Source: Peptococcaceae bacterium UBA5752 | GTDB lineage: Bacteria > Bacillota > Dehalobacteriia > UBA4068 | Length of the DNA stretch: 64,000 bases | Reading direction: 5' to 3' | Assembly (NCBI GenBank): GCA_002419055.1 | Contig: DIFI01000009.1 | Coordinates: 1-64,000 of the forward strand | In this document: positions 50,197-58,147 of the stretch, piece by piece | Layout: each line of letters begins with the position of its first letter | Position numbering within the stretch: the first letter of the stretch is position 1 | Notes under the pieces: model-generated | What the model saw: only the letters and a program-made list of their open reading frames with translations | Told to the model about the DNA's origin: nothing | Database searches by the model: none | Made by a program: the position numbers and the translations under genes

Positions 50197-50280
50197 CAGG
50201 CAATTACGCGACCAACTCGGACATATTCTGCACGATCTTTCGGGCGAACACAGCCCACGGAATTGTGTAGTTTACAGCCG

Positions 50281-50457
50281 TTATGCTTCACCTGTGAGGA
50301 TAAAGCGGGCGTATTCGTCCCTATGCTCTTCCATAAAAATCACCAGTTCGAAGAAGCTCATTTCATGGGCAATACGCTGAACGGCGATGGTATCAAACAT
50401 ATTTGTCAGCCCGGTTTTACGGACAGTGAGAATTTGCTCCTTCACTTTACTGTCCAT
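50281..50457 (-). CDS. Small DUF5049-like protein
   Basis: A 58-residue protein (MDSKVKEQILTVRKTGLTNM, then FDTIAVQRIAHEM, SFFELVIFMEEHRDEYARF). The TGLTNMFD, FELVxF and YxRFILTG pattern is that of DUF5049 proteins found in Firmicute phages. The start lies inside the end of the DUF4314 gene (11-base overlap), with GGAGG upstream. Function is unknown. Confidence 0.72.
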   Translation of the reverse strand: MDSKVKEQILTVRKTGLTNMFDTIAVQRIAHEMSFFELVIFMEEHRDEYARFILTGEA

Positions 50458-50692
50458 CGCTTGTGTCCTCCAGTTTCCTGCACAAATCTTCGCCGTAGAC
50501 TACTTGGAGGGAGCTGCCGTTGTCCCACGCAACACCCAGACTGCCGAGGTCGTCCACATACCGCACGGTGCCTTTTGTGCCAATGGGAGGCGCTTGGACA
50601 TCGTCCATACGGAGCAGCTCGACGCGGCAGCCGACCGGATATTGTTTGAGGATACGCTCCACGGTTTCTCTTGAGGGGAAATTATTGTTCAT
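50447..50692 (-). CDS. DUF4314 protein
   Basis: An 81-residue protein: RETVERILKQYPVGCRVEL, MDDVQAPPIGTKGTVRYVDD, GSLGVAWDNGSSLQVVYGED. This is the compact beta-barrel DUF4314 family of phages and conjugative elements. ATG 50692 follows GGGAGGAA; it overlaps the preceding gene by 11 bases. Confidence 0.82.
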   Translation of the reverse strand: MNNNFPSRETVERILKQYPVGCRVELLRMDDVQAPPIGTKGTVRYVDDLGSLGVAWDNGSSLQVVYGEDLCRKLEDTSDGQ

Positions 50693-51422
50693 CGTCGGTT
50701 CCTCCCAAAATTGCTTTGATTTCAGCGCATACAGCGGGGTCAGCTTTTGCTTTGTCAAGGTCGTCCTGCGAGAAGCCCTTTTTCTGACCGGTCTTGAAAG
50801 CCGAACTTCCGGAGAGGTTTTTCAGCAGAATTTTACGCTCCTCTTTGTATTCCGCTCCGATGAAGCCCAGCCGCAGGAGAAAGCAGCGAAAAGCGTATTT
50901 TTCGTTGTCGGTTTCCTTTTCCTTTGCGGTGACACGCTTTTGTGCCTTTGCCGCGCCGAGCAGCTTTCCGATAAGATGAGCGGCCGCATTGATGACCTCC
51001 GGTTCCGGTATACTGTCGAACCACGGGAAACGGATGGTATCGTCCGTAAGCTCGATATCCAGCCTGTCCGCGCTGAGAGCCTTTCTGATGAGTGCCGCTT
51101 TGCTGTCCGTCAGCCTGCGAAGGTTCTCGACCGCCGTTTTGCTGATGTCCTTCATCGGAAGCTCTATGCAAAGCTCGTCCGTGACTTCCTGGGCCTCGGG
51201 CTCGAAGCCTTTCTCGCAAAGAGCCTCTATGAGCCGTTCGATTTCGCCGCTGTCCGTCAGGTCGTCGAAGCTAACGGTGCCGTTTTTGTCGATGTGGTAA
51301 CCGCCAACCTCGTAAGCGAAGGTAGGAGCGCCGAGGTAGTTGGTTGGGGCATCCAATACTGTGCTGATTGCACCAACCAATGATTTGCGTTCGCTGCCCG
51401 AAACATTGTATTTGAGTTCCAT
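50682..51422 (-). CDS. Conserved phage protein of unknown function
   Basis: A 246-residue protein starting MELKYNVSGSERKSLVGAIS. The blocks APTNYLGAPTFAYEVGGY, ADRLDIELTDDTIRFPWFD and ENEKYAFRCFLLRLGFIG-like (NEKYAFRCFLLRLGFIGAEY) are familiar from proteins of Firmicute phages and integrative elements, sometimes loosely labelled virulence-related. No catalytic motif is visible. ATG 51422 is preferred to 51452. It ends by overlapping the DUF4314 gene. Confidence 0.65.
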   Translation of the reverse strand: MELKYNVSGSERKSLVGAISTVLDAPTNYLGAPTFAYEVGGYHIDKNGTVSFDDLTDSGEIERLIEALCEKGFEPEAQEVTDELCIELPMKDISKTAVENLRRLTDSKAALIRKALSADRLDIELTDDTIRFPWFDSIPEPEVINAAAHLIGKLLGAAKAQKRVTAKEKETDNEKYAFRCFLLRLGFIGAEYKEERKILLKNLSGSSAFKTGQKKGFSQDDLDKAKADPAVCAEIKAILGGTDDEQ

Positions 51423-51444
51423 TTTCAAACCGCCTTTCTTTTTT

Positions 51445-51479
51445 GTAGTCACATATTCGCTCTAAAACACTTATATATC
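51445..51479 (-). repeat. 35-base intergenic repeat, copy 2
   Basis: On the minus strand GATATATAAGTGTTTTAGAG followed by CGAATATGTGACTAC, matching 50162-50196. The 5' end touches the stop codon of the cytosine methyltransferase gene. Confidence 0.6.
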
Positions 51480-53220
51480 AAGTTGTTTCAAGCTTTTTCT
51501 GTGTAGAATAAAGCGGTTCATTATCGGCGGCTTCTTGTGTACATGACACAATTCCGGACAGCACAAAGCAGACGCACGGCAGTGCCACGCCGTTACCCCA
51601 CATCTTATATTCGGTGGCGTCTGAGTGCGGATTTTTCAGCCATTTGATAATCTGCCCGCGGCTTTTGGGCTTCTCGCTGGCACCACTAATTTTTCGGTGC
51701 GTTTCCCAGACCTCAGACCAGAATGCAATTTCATCCTCGGTCGGATTTTCAGTGCCAAGGTCGGAACACCAGTAATCAGGAAAGCCCTGAAGCCGGGCGC
51801 ACTCGGTGGGCGTCAGCCTGCGGACGGCGTATTGCGGCTGATTCACAATTTGCATATCCTTGTAATCCCGCGCCATAAGCGTCGCCGCCATTTCTTCATG
51901 CGCCTCGGCAAAACTGCCCGTCGTCATAGCGTAGGCGACGGCATGACGGTCGGCGGCGGTCAGAGAAAAGCTAACGTCCTCATTGACGCCGCTGCCTTGG
52001 GGCCCGTTTTTTTCTTCACGACCTATCATGGAACCCTGCAGTGCAACCACGGCAATCCCGCCCTGATTGCAGCCGGGGTTACCGCCGCTCCGATCAAGGG
52101 TGCGTGAGGTTTCCGCTTCATAAATGCCGCTGTTCGGATTGTCCGACAACATGGAATTGCTTTTGTCGGAGCAGATACCGTAGGCCTGCATGGTTAGTGG
52201 GACATTCATGCCGCCCGTCCCCATACGGCCGCTGAGCGTCTGGACTTTGCCGTCCTCACTGATCTTGATGCGGCTGTCCATCGGGTGATGCTCAATCGCC
52301 ACACCGGGAACGACGCCGGCCCGAAGTGTCGGCGAGCGTTCTTCCTCAAAACCAACGCCTCGGCTCTTTGCGCTGTGCTCGGTGCAGAAGCCGCTCGACT
52401 GCATGACGCATGGCGGATGCCCATGCTCCTCGGCCCGGAGCGTCGCGGCAATGTCATCGGAAACCGACATGAAACCGCCGCCCTTATCGTTGAGACAGGT
52501 TACGCAGTCGCCTGATATTCCAGCGGCGTTCTCAGTATCTCGGGCAGCGCCTTGCCACGGAGCGCCGCGCGGCGTAAAATCCCTTGACACGCCTTCGCGC
52601 TCAAATAGTATTTCAAAGGCGCGTTCGCCTGCAAAATCCGCGACAAGGTAGATTCTGCGACGGCGTTGGGGAACTCCGAAATATTGCGCGTCGACAGTTC
52701 TGTAAGCAAGGCTCCATCCGTTTCCCATGTAGCTGTCGGCGTAAGGCCATCTGCCGTTTTCAGGCAAAGGCACCTCGGTGTCCGGCTGGACGATGCCGAC
52801 GACCGCTTCGAGGACCGCCTTGAAGTCGCCGCCCCTGTTTGAACTGAACGCACCGGGGACGTTCTCCCAGAGAGCGTATCTCGGATACCTGCCATCGGTC
52901 TTACACCTCATTTCCTTAATGATTCGTATCGCTTCATAAAAAAGGACGGATTGGCGTCCGTCCAAACCGGCTCTCTTGCCCGCGACCGACATATCGGTGC
53001 AGGGTGAGCCAAAGGAGATAATATCCACCGGCGGCAAATCCGCTCCGTTCAGAGTGGAAATGTCTCCGTAGTGCTTCATCCCTGGGATTCGCTTTGTGGT
53101 GACCCGTATCGGGAACGGCTCTATCTCCGAAGCCCAGAGCGGTTCAATGCCGCAGAGCAGACCACCGAGCGGAAAGCCACCGGAGCCGTCAAATAATGAA
53201 CCGAGGGTGAGCTTACTCAT
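51478..53220 (-). CDS. DNA (cytosine-5) methyltransferase
   Basis: A 580-residue C5 methyltransferase: motif I LFDGSGGFPLGG, the catalytic PC motif GSPCTDMSVAG, ENVPGAF (motif VI), QRRRRIYLVADF (motif VIII) and the C-terminal RLTPTECARLQGFPDYW with GNGVALP. The long middle region carries target recognition. No restriction endonuclease gene is beside it, so it is an orphan enzyme, probably protecting phage DNA. It overlaps the next methyltransferase by eight bases and the pair lies between small and large terminase. Confidence 0.9.
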   Translation of the reverse strand: MSKLTLGSLFDGSGGFPLGGLLCGIEPLWASEIEPFPIRVTTKRIPGMKHYGDISTLNGADLPPVDIISFGSPCTDMSVAGKRAGLDGRQSVLFYEAIRIIKEMRCKTDGRYPRYALWENVPGAFSSNRGGDFKAVLEAVVGIVQPDTEVPLPENGRWPYADSYMGNGWSLAYRTVDAQYFGVPQRRRRIYLVADFAGERAFEILFEREGVSRDFTPRGAPWQGAARDTENAAGISGDCVTCLNDKGGGFMSVSDDIAATLRAEEHGHPPCVMQSSGFCTEHSAKSRGVGFEEERSPTLRAGVVPGVAIEHHPMDSRIKISEDGKVQTLSGRMGTGGMNVPLTMQAYGICSDKSNSMLSDNPNSGIYEAETSRTLDRSGGNPGCNQGGIAVVALQGSMIGREEKNGPQGSGVNEDVSFSLTAADRHAVAYAMTTGSFAEAHEEMAATLMARDYKDMQIVNQPQYAVRRLTPTECARLQGFPDYWCSDLGTENPTEDEIAFWSEVWETHRKISGASEKPKSRGQIIKWLKNPHSDATEYKMWGNGVALPCVCFVLSGIVSCTQEAADNEPLYSTQKKLETT

Positions 53221-54454
53221 CGGCGCTCACCCCCGGTAGTTCGCCATATTTATACCACAGCCCGTCGCGCATCACTAAAACACCATCCGCATTCCCAGCC
53301 TGCTCGATGTACCGTTTTACAATGACATCGCAGTATTTCTCATCAAGCTCTATGGTAAAGCAAATCCTGTCGGACTGCTCACAGGCGATGAGCGTACTGC
53401 CGCTGCCGCCGAAGGGGTCGAGTACGATGCAGTTTGTGAGGCTGCTGTTCATAATGGGATATGCCAGCAGCGCAATCGGCTTCATGGTGGGATGGTCTGC
53501 GTTTTTCTTCGGCTTTTCAAACTCCCAGATGGTGGTCTGCTTGCGGTCTGCGTACCAGTTGTGCTTACCTTTCTTTTTCCAACCGAAGAGGACAGGTTCA
53601 TGCCGCCATTGGTAAGGCGAGCGCCCAAGTACCAGCGACGGCTTTTTCCAGATGCAGCACCCGGAAAGTTGAAAGCCCGCGTCCGAGAAAGCCTTGCGGA
53701 AGTTCAGGCCCTCGGTATCAGCATGGAATACATAAATGGAGGCGTCCTGCGCCATTGCCGCTTCGGTGTTCGTAAACGCCGCCAGCAGAAAATCGTAGAA
53801 CGCTTCATTTCCCATATTGTCGTTTTTGATTTTGCCCGCCGTTCCTTCATAATTGACGTTGTATGGAGGATCGGTCACAACCAGATTTGCGAGCTTCCCG
53901 TCCATCAGAGCGGTAAAAGTGTCGGTCTTGGTGCTGTCACCGCAGACCAGCCGATGTCGGCCGAGCGTCCAGACATCACCAAGCTTGGTGACGGCTGGCT
54001 TTTGAAGCTCCGCGTCCACATCAAAATCATCGTCGTGGATACTGTCTTTGAGCGAATCTTTGAAAAGTGCGTCAAGCTCGGCGGGTTCGAAGCCCGTGAG
54101 TGACACATCAAAGTCCGCACCCTGCAGGTCGGCAATGAGCAGAGCCAGTTTATCCTTATCCCAGTCGCCACTGATTTTATTGAGCGCAATATTGAGGGCT
54201 TTTTCTTTTTCCTCGTCCATCTCGATCACCACGCAGTCGACTTCGGTGATACCCATGTCGAGCAGCACCTTTAAACGCTGGTGCCCACCGACGACCTGCC
54301 CGGTGGTTTTGTTCCAGATAACAGGCTCGACATAACCGAACTGCTCGATGGAACGTTTCAGCTTTTCGTATTCGGGATCGCCGGGTTTGAGATCCTTGCG
54401 GGGATTGTAATCCGCCGGGATAAGGCGGTCAGTTTTCAGCTTTTCTATCTGCAT
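53213..54454 (-). CDS. ParB-N domain fused to an adenine/N4-cytosine DNA methyltransferase
   Basis: A 413-residue fusion. Residues 1-100 form a ParB-like N-terminal domain (LIPADYNPRKDL, VGGHQRLKVLLDMGI). From about 150 there is a beta-class amino-methyltransferase with motif IV TDPPYNVNYEG before motif I VLDPFGGSGSTLIACE. This architecture is common in Firmicute phages and integrative elements. The modified base (N6-A or N4-C) cannot be told from DPPY. It follows the small terminase by 24 bases and is coupled to the C5 enzyme. Confidence 0.88.
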   Translation of the reverse strand: MQIEKLKTDRLIPADYNPRKDLKPGDPEYEKLKRSIEQFGYVEPVIWNKTTGQVVGGHQRLKVLLDMGITEVDCVVIEMDEEKEKALNIALNKISGDWDKDKLALLIADLQGADFDVSLTGFEPAELDALFKDSLKDSIHDDDFDVDAELQKPAVTKLGDVWTLGRHRLVCGDSTKTDTFTALMDGKLANLVVTDPPYNVNYEGTAGKIKNDNMGNEAFYDFLLAAFTNTEAAMAQDASIYVFHADTEGLNFRKAFSDAGFQLSGCCIWKKPSLVLGRSPYQWRHEPVLFGWKKKGKHNWYADRKQTTIWEFEKPKKNADHPTMKPIALLAYPIMNSSLTNCIVLDPFGGSGSTLIACEQSDRICFTIELDEKYCDVIVKRYIEQAGNADGVLVMRDGLWYKYGELPGVSADE

Positions 54455-54478
54455 ATGGTTATCTCCAATCTGTGTATG

Positions 54479-55030
54479 TTATTTTCCTCGCCTTGCCGAG
54501 AGCAGCCGCTCCATCACATCATCCTGGGGATTCGCGCCGCTGTACTCGCCGGTGCAGTTTTCTTTGACGATCTGAAAAATCTCATACCACAGGCGATTGG
54601 TCTGGTTCATGTAGTTCTGACCCATTGCAACATACGGGCTTTGAATCGCGTTGCCCGTGGTGGGGTGCTTTGCCAGAAAGCCGTATTCGGTAACCGCTTC
54701 CTCGCATTGAATCCAGCGCGCCACGCTCATGGCGTAGCGTTCCAGAAGCTGCGGGGATACGAGCGCGGCACAGCCGCGTTCGTTCAGCCATTGCCAGGTG
54801 GATTTATATATTTCACTCGCAACGAGCGTCTTTCCGTCCTTTTGGGTCGCTTCGAGCATTTTGTTCGGCTCCGGCATCGCCTGACCCTGCAAATTCGCTG
54901 TGTCCGAGAACTCCATGACGGTCAGCTTCCTGCCGCCGGGGTTGCCCTCGGCGATTTTATCTGCAAGAGGTTTCTTTTTCGCCCCCGCGCCGGCACGGGC
55001 ACCGCCACGGTTTGTACCGTCCTTTGCCAA
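54479..55030 (-). CDS. P27-family terminase small subunit
   Basis: A 183-residue DNA-recognition subunit of the packaging complex: AKDGTNRGGARAGAGAKKKP, LADKIAEGNPGGRKL, then ALVSPQLLERYAMSVARWI and YMNQTNRLWYEIFQ. The start is probably TTG 55030, with GAGGTGA upstream, since relatives begin MAKDGTNRGG; the frame is open to 55102. The positive N-terminal tail and helical core are typical of phage terminase small subunit P27. Confidence 0.85.
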   Translation of the reverse strand: MAKDGTNRGGARAGAGAKKKPLADKIAEGNPGGRKLTVMEFSDTANLQGQAMPEPNKMLEATQKDGKTLVASEIYKSTWQWLNERGCAALVSPQLLERYAMSVARWIQCEEAVTEYGFLAKHPTTGNAIQSPYVAMGQNYMNQTNRLWYEIFQIVKENCTGEYSGANPQDDVMERLLSARRGK

Positions 55031-55211
55031 ATTGTTCACCTCACATTCGCGGAGGGGGTTATTACCCCGTTTGAAACCGCGTTTTTCAACACGAAGCCCC
55101 ACGCCGCTGTCCGCTTAAATAGGGTTTAGAGATTTTGATACCCCCACCGGGGTGGGTAATAAAAAATAGATTGATTTGAGGCATCGTACCAAAATGTAGA
55201 CGATGCCTCTT

Positions 55212-55577
55212 TCAATATCCCTGTCCCCACCGGTCGCCATTCTCCGCGGTGATACGGGAATGACAGGCTTTGCAAAGAGCCATGAGGTTCTCCGCATTAC
55301 TGCCGCCGCCTTTTGAGAGCGGAAGAATGTGGTGAACCTCCTCGGCAGGCGTCAGTTTGCCTTGCTTCTGGCATTCCTCGCAGAGCGGGTGCGCCTTGAT
55401 GTAGCGGTCACGGATGCGCTTCCACGAACGACCGTATCGTTTGTTGGAGGCAGGGTCGCGCTCGTGTTGGTTGTAGCGTTTGTCCATGACCTTCTGATGC
55501 TCGGCACAGTATTGCTCGCGTATAGCAAGCCGACCGCAGCCGGGGTAGGCGCAGGGACGCTTTGGTTTGTATGGCAC
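55212..55577 (-). CDS. HNH endonuclease
   Basis: A 121-residue HNH nuclease with an N-terminal zinc-like motif CAYPGCG...YCAEH, then RDRYIKAHPLCEEC and the HNH core EEVHHILPLSKGG, NLMALCKACHSRIT. The start is GTG 55577 after GGAGGTG. In HK97-type phages such proteins lie next to the terminase genes and stimulate DNA packaging at cos sites. Confidence 0.88.
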   Translation of the reverse strand: MPYKPKRPCAYPGCGRLAIREQYCAEHQKVMDKRYNQHERDPASNKRYGRSWKRIRDRYIKAHPLCEECQKQGKLTPAEEVHHILPLSKGGGSNAENLMALCKACHSRITAENGDRWGQGY

Positions 55578-55686
55578 GGGTTCACCTCCTTCGGGGCATA
55601 AAGAAAGCCCTGCGGGATTACTCACACAAGGCTCATCTTCATTCTGCTTTCCTGATTATAATACTATCATAAGTGGCAGGTGTCTT

Positions 55687-56121
55687 TCAGTGTCTTTTCG
55701 TGTCCACTTCCGGCGAAGCGGGAATGCTACATTCCTCCAGCGCCCAGTTGTGGAGCTTATGTGTGTATCGCAGGTCATAACCCATGTCCACAGCAATTTT
55801 CTCCCAAGACAGGAAACAGAGATAACGCTTCTCCAAAAGGGTCTGGTGTTCCGGGTTGGATACTGCTTTGATGACGCCCATGATTTCTTTCTTGAGGTCA
55901 ACCAGCTTATCGATGTCACGGTTGATTTCATTCTGCAGGTCAACAATTTTACAAATGGCGTCTGCCATTCGGGAGATTGAACCGCTGGGATTGCGGGGCA
56001 TACCGGTCAGCACTGACGTACAGGTTGTTGCCAGCTCATTCAGTGAATCGATCTGCTGTAGCTTTGATTTGATACGCATATCAAGGTAACGCGCCTGAGA
56101 AAGGTAGATCTTAGTAGTCAT
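55687..56121 (-). CDS. DUF1492/ArpU-type phage regulator
   Basis: A 144-residue protein: coiled N-terminal half (YLDMRIKSKLQQIDSLNELA) and a sigma-region-4-like C-terminal helix-turn-helix, LLEKRYLCFLSWEKIAVDMG then YTHKLHNWALEECS. This is the arrangement of DUF1492/ArpU-like activators that switch on late genes. It lies directly upstream of the HNH-terminase block. A TATTATAAT box at about 55655 on the minus strand may belong to the late promoter. Confidence 0.75.
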   Translation of the reverse strand: MTTKIYLSQARYLDMRIKSKLQQIDSLNELATTCTSVLTGMPRNPSGSISRMADAICKIVDLQNEINRDIDKLVDLKKEIMGVIKAVSNPEHQTLLEKRYLCFLSWEKIAVDMGYDLRYTHKLHNWALEECSIPASPEVDTKRH

Positions 56122-56308
56122 AGCACATCTTCTCCTTTCTCAGCTTGGAGATCAGCAGCTCCGGGTCAAGTCCGGTCAACACACCGAACCAACCGGAACG
56201 GAAGAAACGCTCAATGCTGGCAAGCTCACGCTCGTCATCGTGAAGCCGGTAATCCTTCACGGCCTGCAGCACAATGGCGTTTGCAAGGTTCTCATAGGGG
56301 TTGTTCAT
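56111..56308 (-). CDS. Small conserved phage protein
   Basis: A 65-residue protein, MNNPYENLANAIVLQAVKDY then RLHDDERELASIERFFRSGW and FGVLTGLDPELLISKLRKE. I recognise the FFRSGWFGxLTGxDPxxLIxxLR pattern from small phage proteins encoded before DUF1492 regulators, without known function. It overlaps the regulator by 11 bases. Confidence 0.65.
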   Translation of the reverse strand: MNNPYENLANAIVLQAVKDYRLHDDERELASIERFFRSGWFGVLTGLDPELLISKLRKEKMCYDY

Positions 56309-56379
56309 AATCTGTACCTCCGATTTTTACTTCTCTCGGATTGGCACGGATTGTCATAGATTTTCTCAGATGTGCTGTC

Positions 56380-57747
56380 TCAGTTTACTGAGACTTCGGC
56401 CTTTACCGCCTCTATCAAAGCGGCCTGAGTGCTGTCCTTCTTGGACAACACCTTCAAAATCCGCTCGTCGATCGTGCCTTTGGCGACGATGTGCTGCACC
56501 ACAACCGTTTCGGCGCTTTGGCCCTGCCGCCAGAGTCGGGAGTTGGTCTGCTGATATAATTCCAGTGACCAGGTCAGCCCAAACCAAACGATGCAGGAGC
56601 CGCCGCTTTGAAGGTTCAGCCCGTGACCGGCGGAGGCGGGGTGGATTAGTGCCACGGGCAGTTCACCGGTGTTCCACCTGCGGATACTGTCGGTGCTGTC
56701 CAGTTTGGAGAACGGGACATGGAGCTTGTGCAGCCGCTCGGTGATCCGGGAAAGGTCATGCTTAAACCAATAAGCCACAAGAAGCGGCTTGCCACCAGCA
56801 GATTCGATGATATCCTCCAGCGCGTCCAGCTTTCGTTCATGGATGGTAAGTGTGCCGCCGTCGTCGGTATATATCGCACCGTTTGCCATCTGGCACAGCT
56901 TCCCGGTGAGAGCAGCAGCATTTGCGGCGGTGATGTCGCCATCCGGGAACTGCAGTACGAGATCGTTTTTCAGATCATCATAACGTTGGCGCTCCTCTTC
57001 GGAGAGGTGGACGGTGAATTCGCTGCTGATCAGCTCCGGCATTCTCAGAAGATCGGTTGACTTCATAGAGATGGTGATGTCAGCGATTTTGTCATAGATC
57101 CGTTGTTCGGCTCCGGGCAGCAGTTTGTAGCTAAAGATGACCTGTCCGTTGCGTTTGTCCGGCATGAAGTAGTCAAGCCGGTAGTGGCTGATGAACCGTC
57201 CGAGGCGAGCGCCCATATCCAGAAGCCGGAATTCAGCCCACAAATCCATGAGGCCATTGCTGCTTGGCGTTCCGGTTAATCCTATGATGCGTTTTACCGT
57301 GGGGCGAACCTTCATCAACGCTCGGAAGCGCTTTGCTTGGTAGTTCTTAAAGGAGGACAGCTCGTCAATCACGATGGTATCAAAGCTAAACAGCAGCGTG
57401 CTTTCCTCAATGAGCCACTGGACGTTTTCTCTGTTAATGATGTAAATGTCGGCTGGTTTTATCAGTGCTGCACGGCGCTCTGCTTCGGTGCCGACTGCTA
57501 CGGAGCAGATGAGGTTCTTCAGGTGGTCCCACTTATCTGCTTCAGCAGGCCATGTGTCCCGTGCCACTCTCAGCGGGGCGATCACAAGAATGCGGTGCGC
57601 CTGGAAGCTATCAAACAACAGATCATTCAGCGCCGTCAGCGTGATACTCGTCTTGCCAAGGCCCATATCCAACAGAACGGCGGCGATGGGGTGTTCCTCA
57701 ATGTAGCCGATAGCGTATTTTTGGTAGTTATGTGGTTCGTATTTCAT
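56380..57747 (-). CDS. SNF2-type DEAD/DEAH helicase
   Basis: A 455-residue SF2/SNF2 ATPase. The motifs, in order, are Q-like YEPHNYQKYAIGYI, Walker A LLDMGLGKT, DEXX VIDELSSFKN, motif III GLTGTPSSNG, motif V SAGHGLNLQSGG and motif VI NSRLWRQGQ. ATG 57747 (MKYEPHNYQ) has GGAGG upstream and is chosen over 57993, which would add 82 residues of unlikely sequence. It overlaps the VRR-NUC gene by 20 bases; nuclease and helicase probably act together in phage recombination or replication. Confidence 0.88.
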   Translation of the reverse strand: MKYEPHNYQKYAIGYIEEHPIAAVLLDMGLGKTSITLTALNDLLFDSFQAHRILVIAPLRVARDTWPAEADKWDHLKNLICSVAVGTEAERRAALIKPADIYIINRENVQWLIEESTLLFSFDTIVIDELSSFKNYQAKRFRALMKVRPTVKRIIGLTGTPSSNGLMDLWAEFRLLDMGARLGRFISHYRLDYFMPDKRNGQVIFSYKLLPGAEQRIYDKIADITISMKSTDLLRMPELISSEFTVHLSEEERQRYDDLKNDLVLQFPDGDITAANAAALTGKLCQMANGAIYTDDGGTLTIHERKLDALEDIIESAGGKPLLVAYWFKHDLSRITERLHKLHVPFSKLDSTDSIRRWNTGELPVALIHPASAGHGLNLQSGGSCIVWFGLTWSLELYQQTNSRLWRQGQSAETVVVQHIVAKGTIDERILKVLSKKDSTQAALIEAVKAEVSVN

Positions 57748-58009
57748 CAAGAATTCCTCCAATCTGCCGCTCGTCATCCAAAACATAAACTCTGAAACCA
57801 AGCCCTCGTAGTAATTTGTGTCTTGCCAATTGCAGCGGTCTCGGCTTTTCACCGGGAGCCTTTGCTTCCACGAAACCCATGTGTCCACTCGGTAAAAGTA
57901 TGATGCGGTCGGGCATACCGTCAAAGCCAGGGCTTGTGAACTTCGGTGCGATACCGCCAACCGCTTTGACTTCCTGAACCAGTTTTTTCTCAATTGCTTT
58001 TTCTCTCAT
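57728..58009 (-). CDS. VRR-NUC domain nuclease
   Basis: A 93-residue minimal VRR-NUC nuclease: KLVQEVKAVGGIAPKF, then PGFDGMPDRIILLPSGHMGFVEAK with the D...E-x-K active site, and LRGLGFRVYVLDD. Small versions like this act on DNA junctions. ATG 58009 with GGAG upstream is preferred to 58024. It precedes the helicase in the replication module. Confidence 0.87.
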   Translation of the reverse strand: MREKAIEKKLVQEVKAVGGIAPKFTSPGFDGMPDRIILLPSGHMGFVEAKAPGEKPRPLQLARHKLLRGLGFRVYVLDDERQIGGILDEIRTT

Positions 58010-58040
58010 ATTCTCACGCTCCATCAGGAATTTTTAAGGA

Positions 58041-58139
58041 GGGGTAACCTCGGTGCAGGTCATTTCTAAAACTTTTCTTAGGCTTATTTTTTAAGGTCTT
58101 AAGAGACTTTTTGTATATGACCTTTATCGAGGTTACCCC
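58041..58139. repeat. Long inverted repeat between VRR-NUC and primase genes
   Basis: The arms 58041-58063 (GGGGTAACCTCGGTGCAGGT...) and 58117-58139 are complementary at 20 of 23 positions and enclose 53 AT-rich bases. It occupies the only real gap in the replication operon. It could be an origin element, a protein-binding site or a processed RNA. Confidence 0.75.
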
Positions 58140-58147
58140 ATAGTCCA

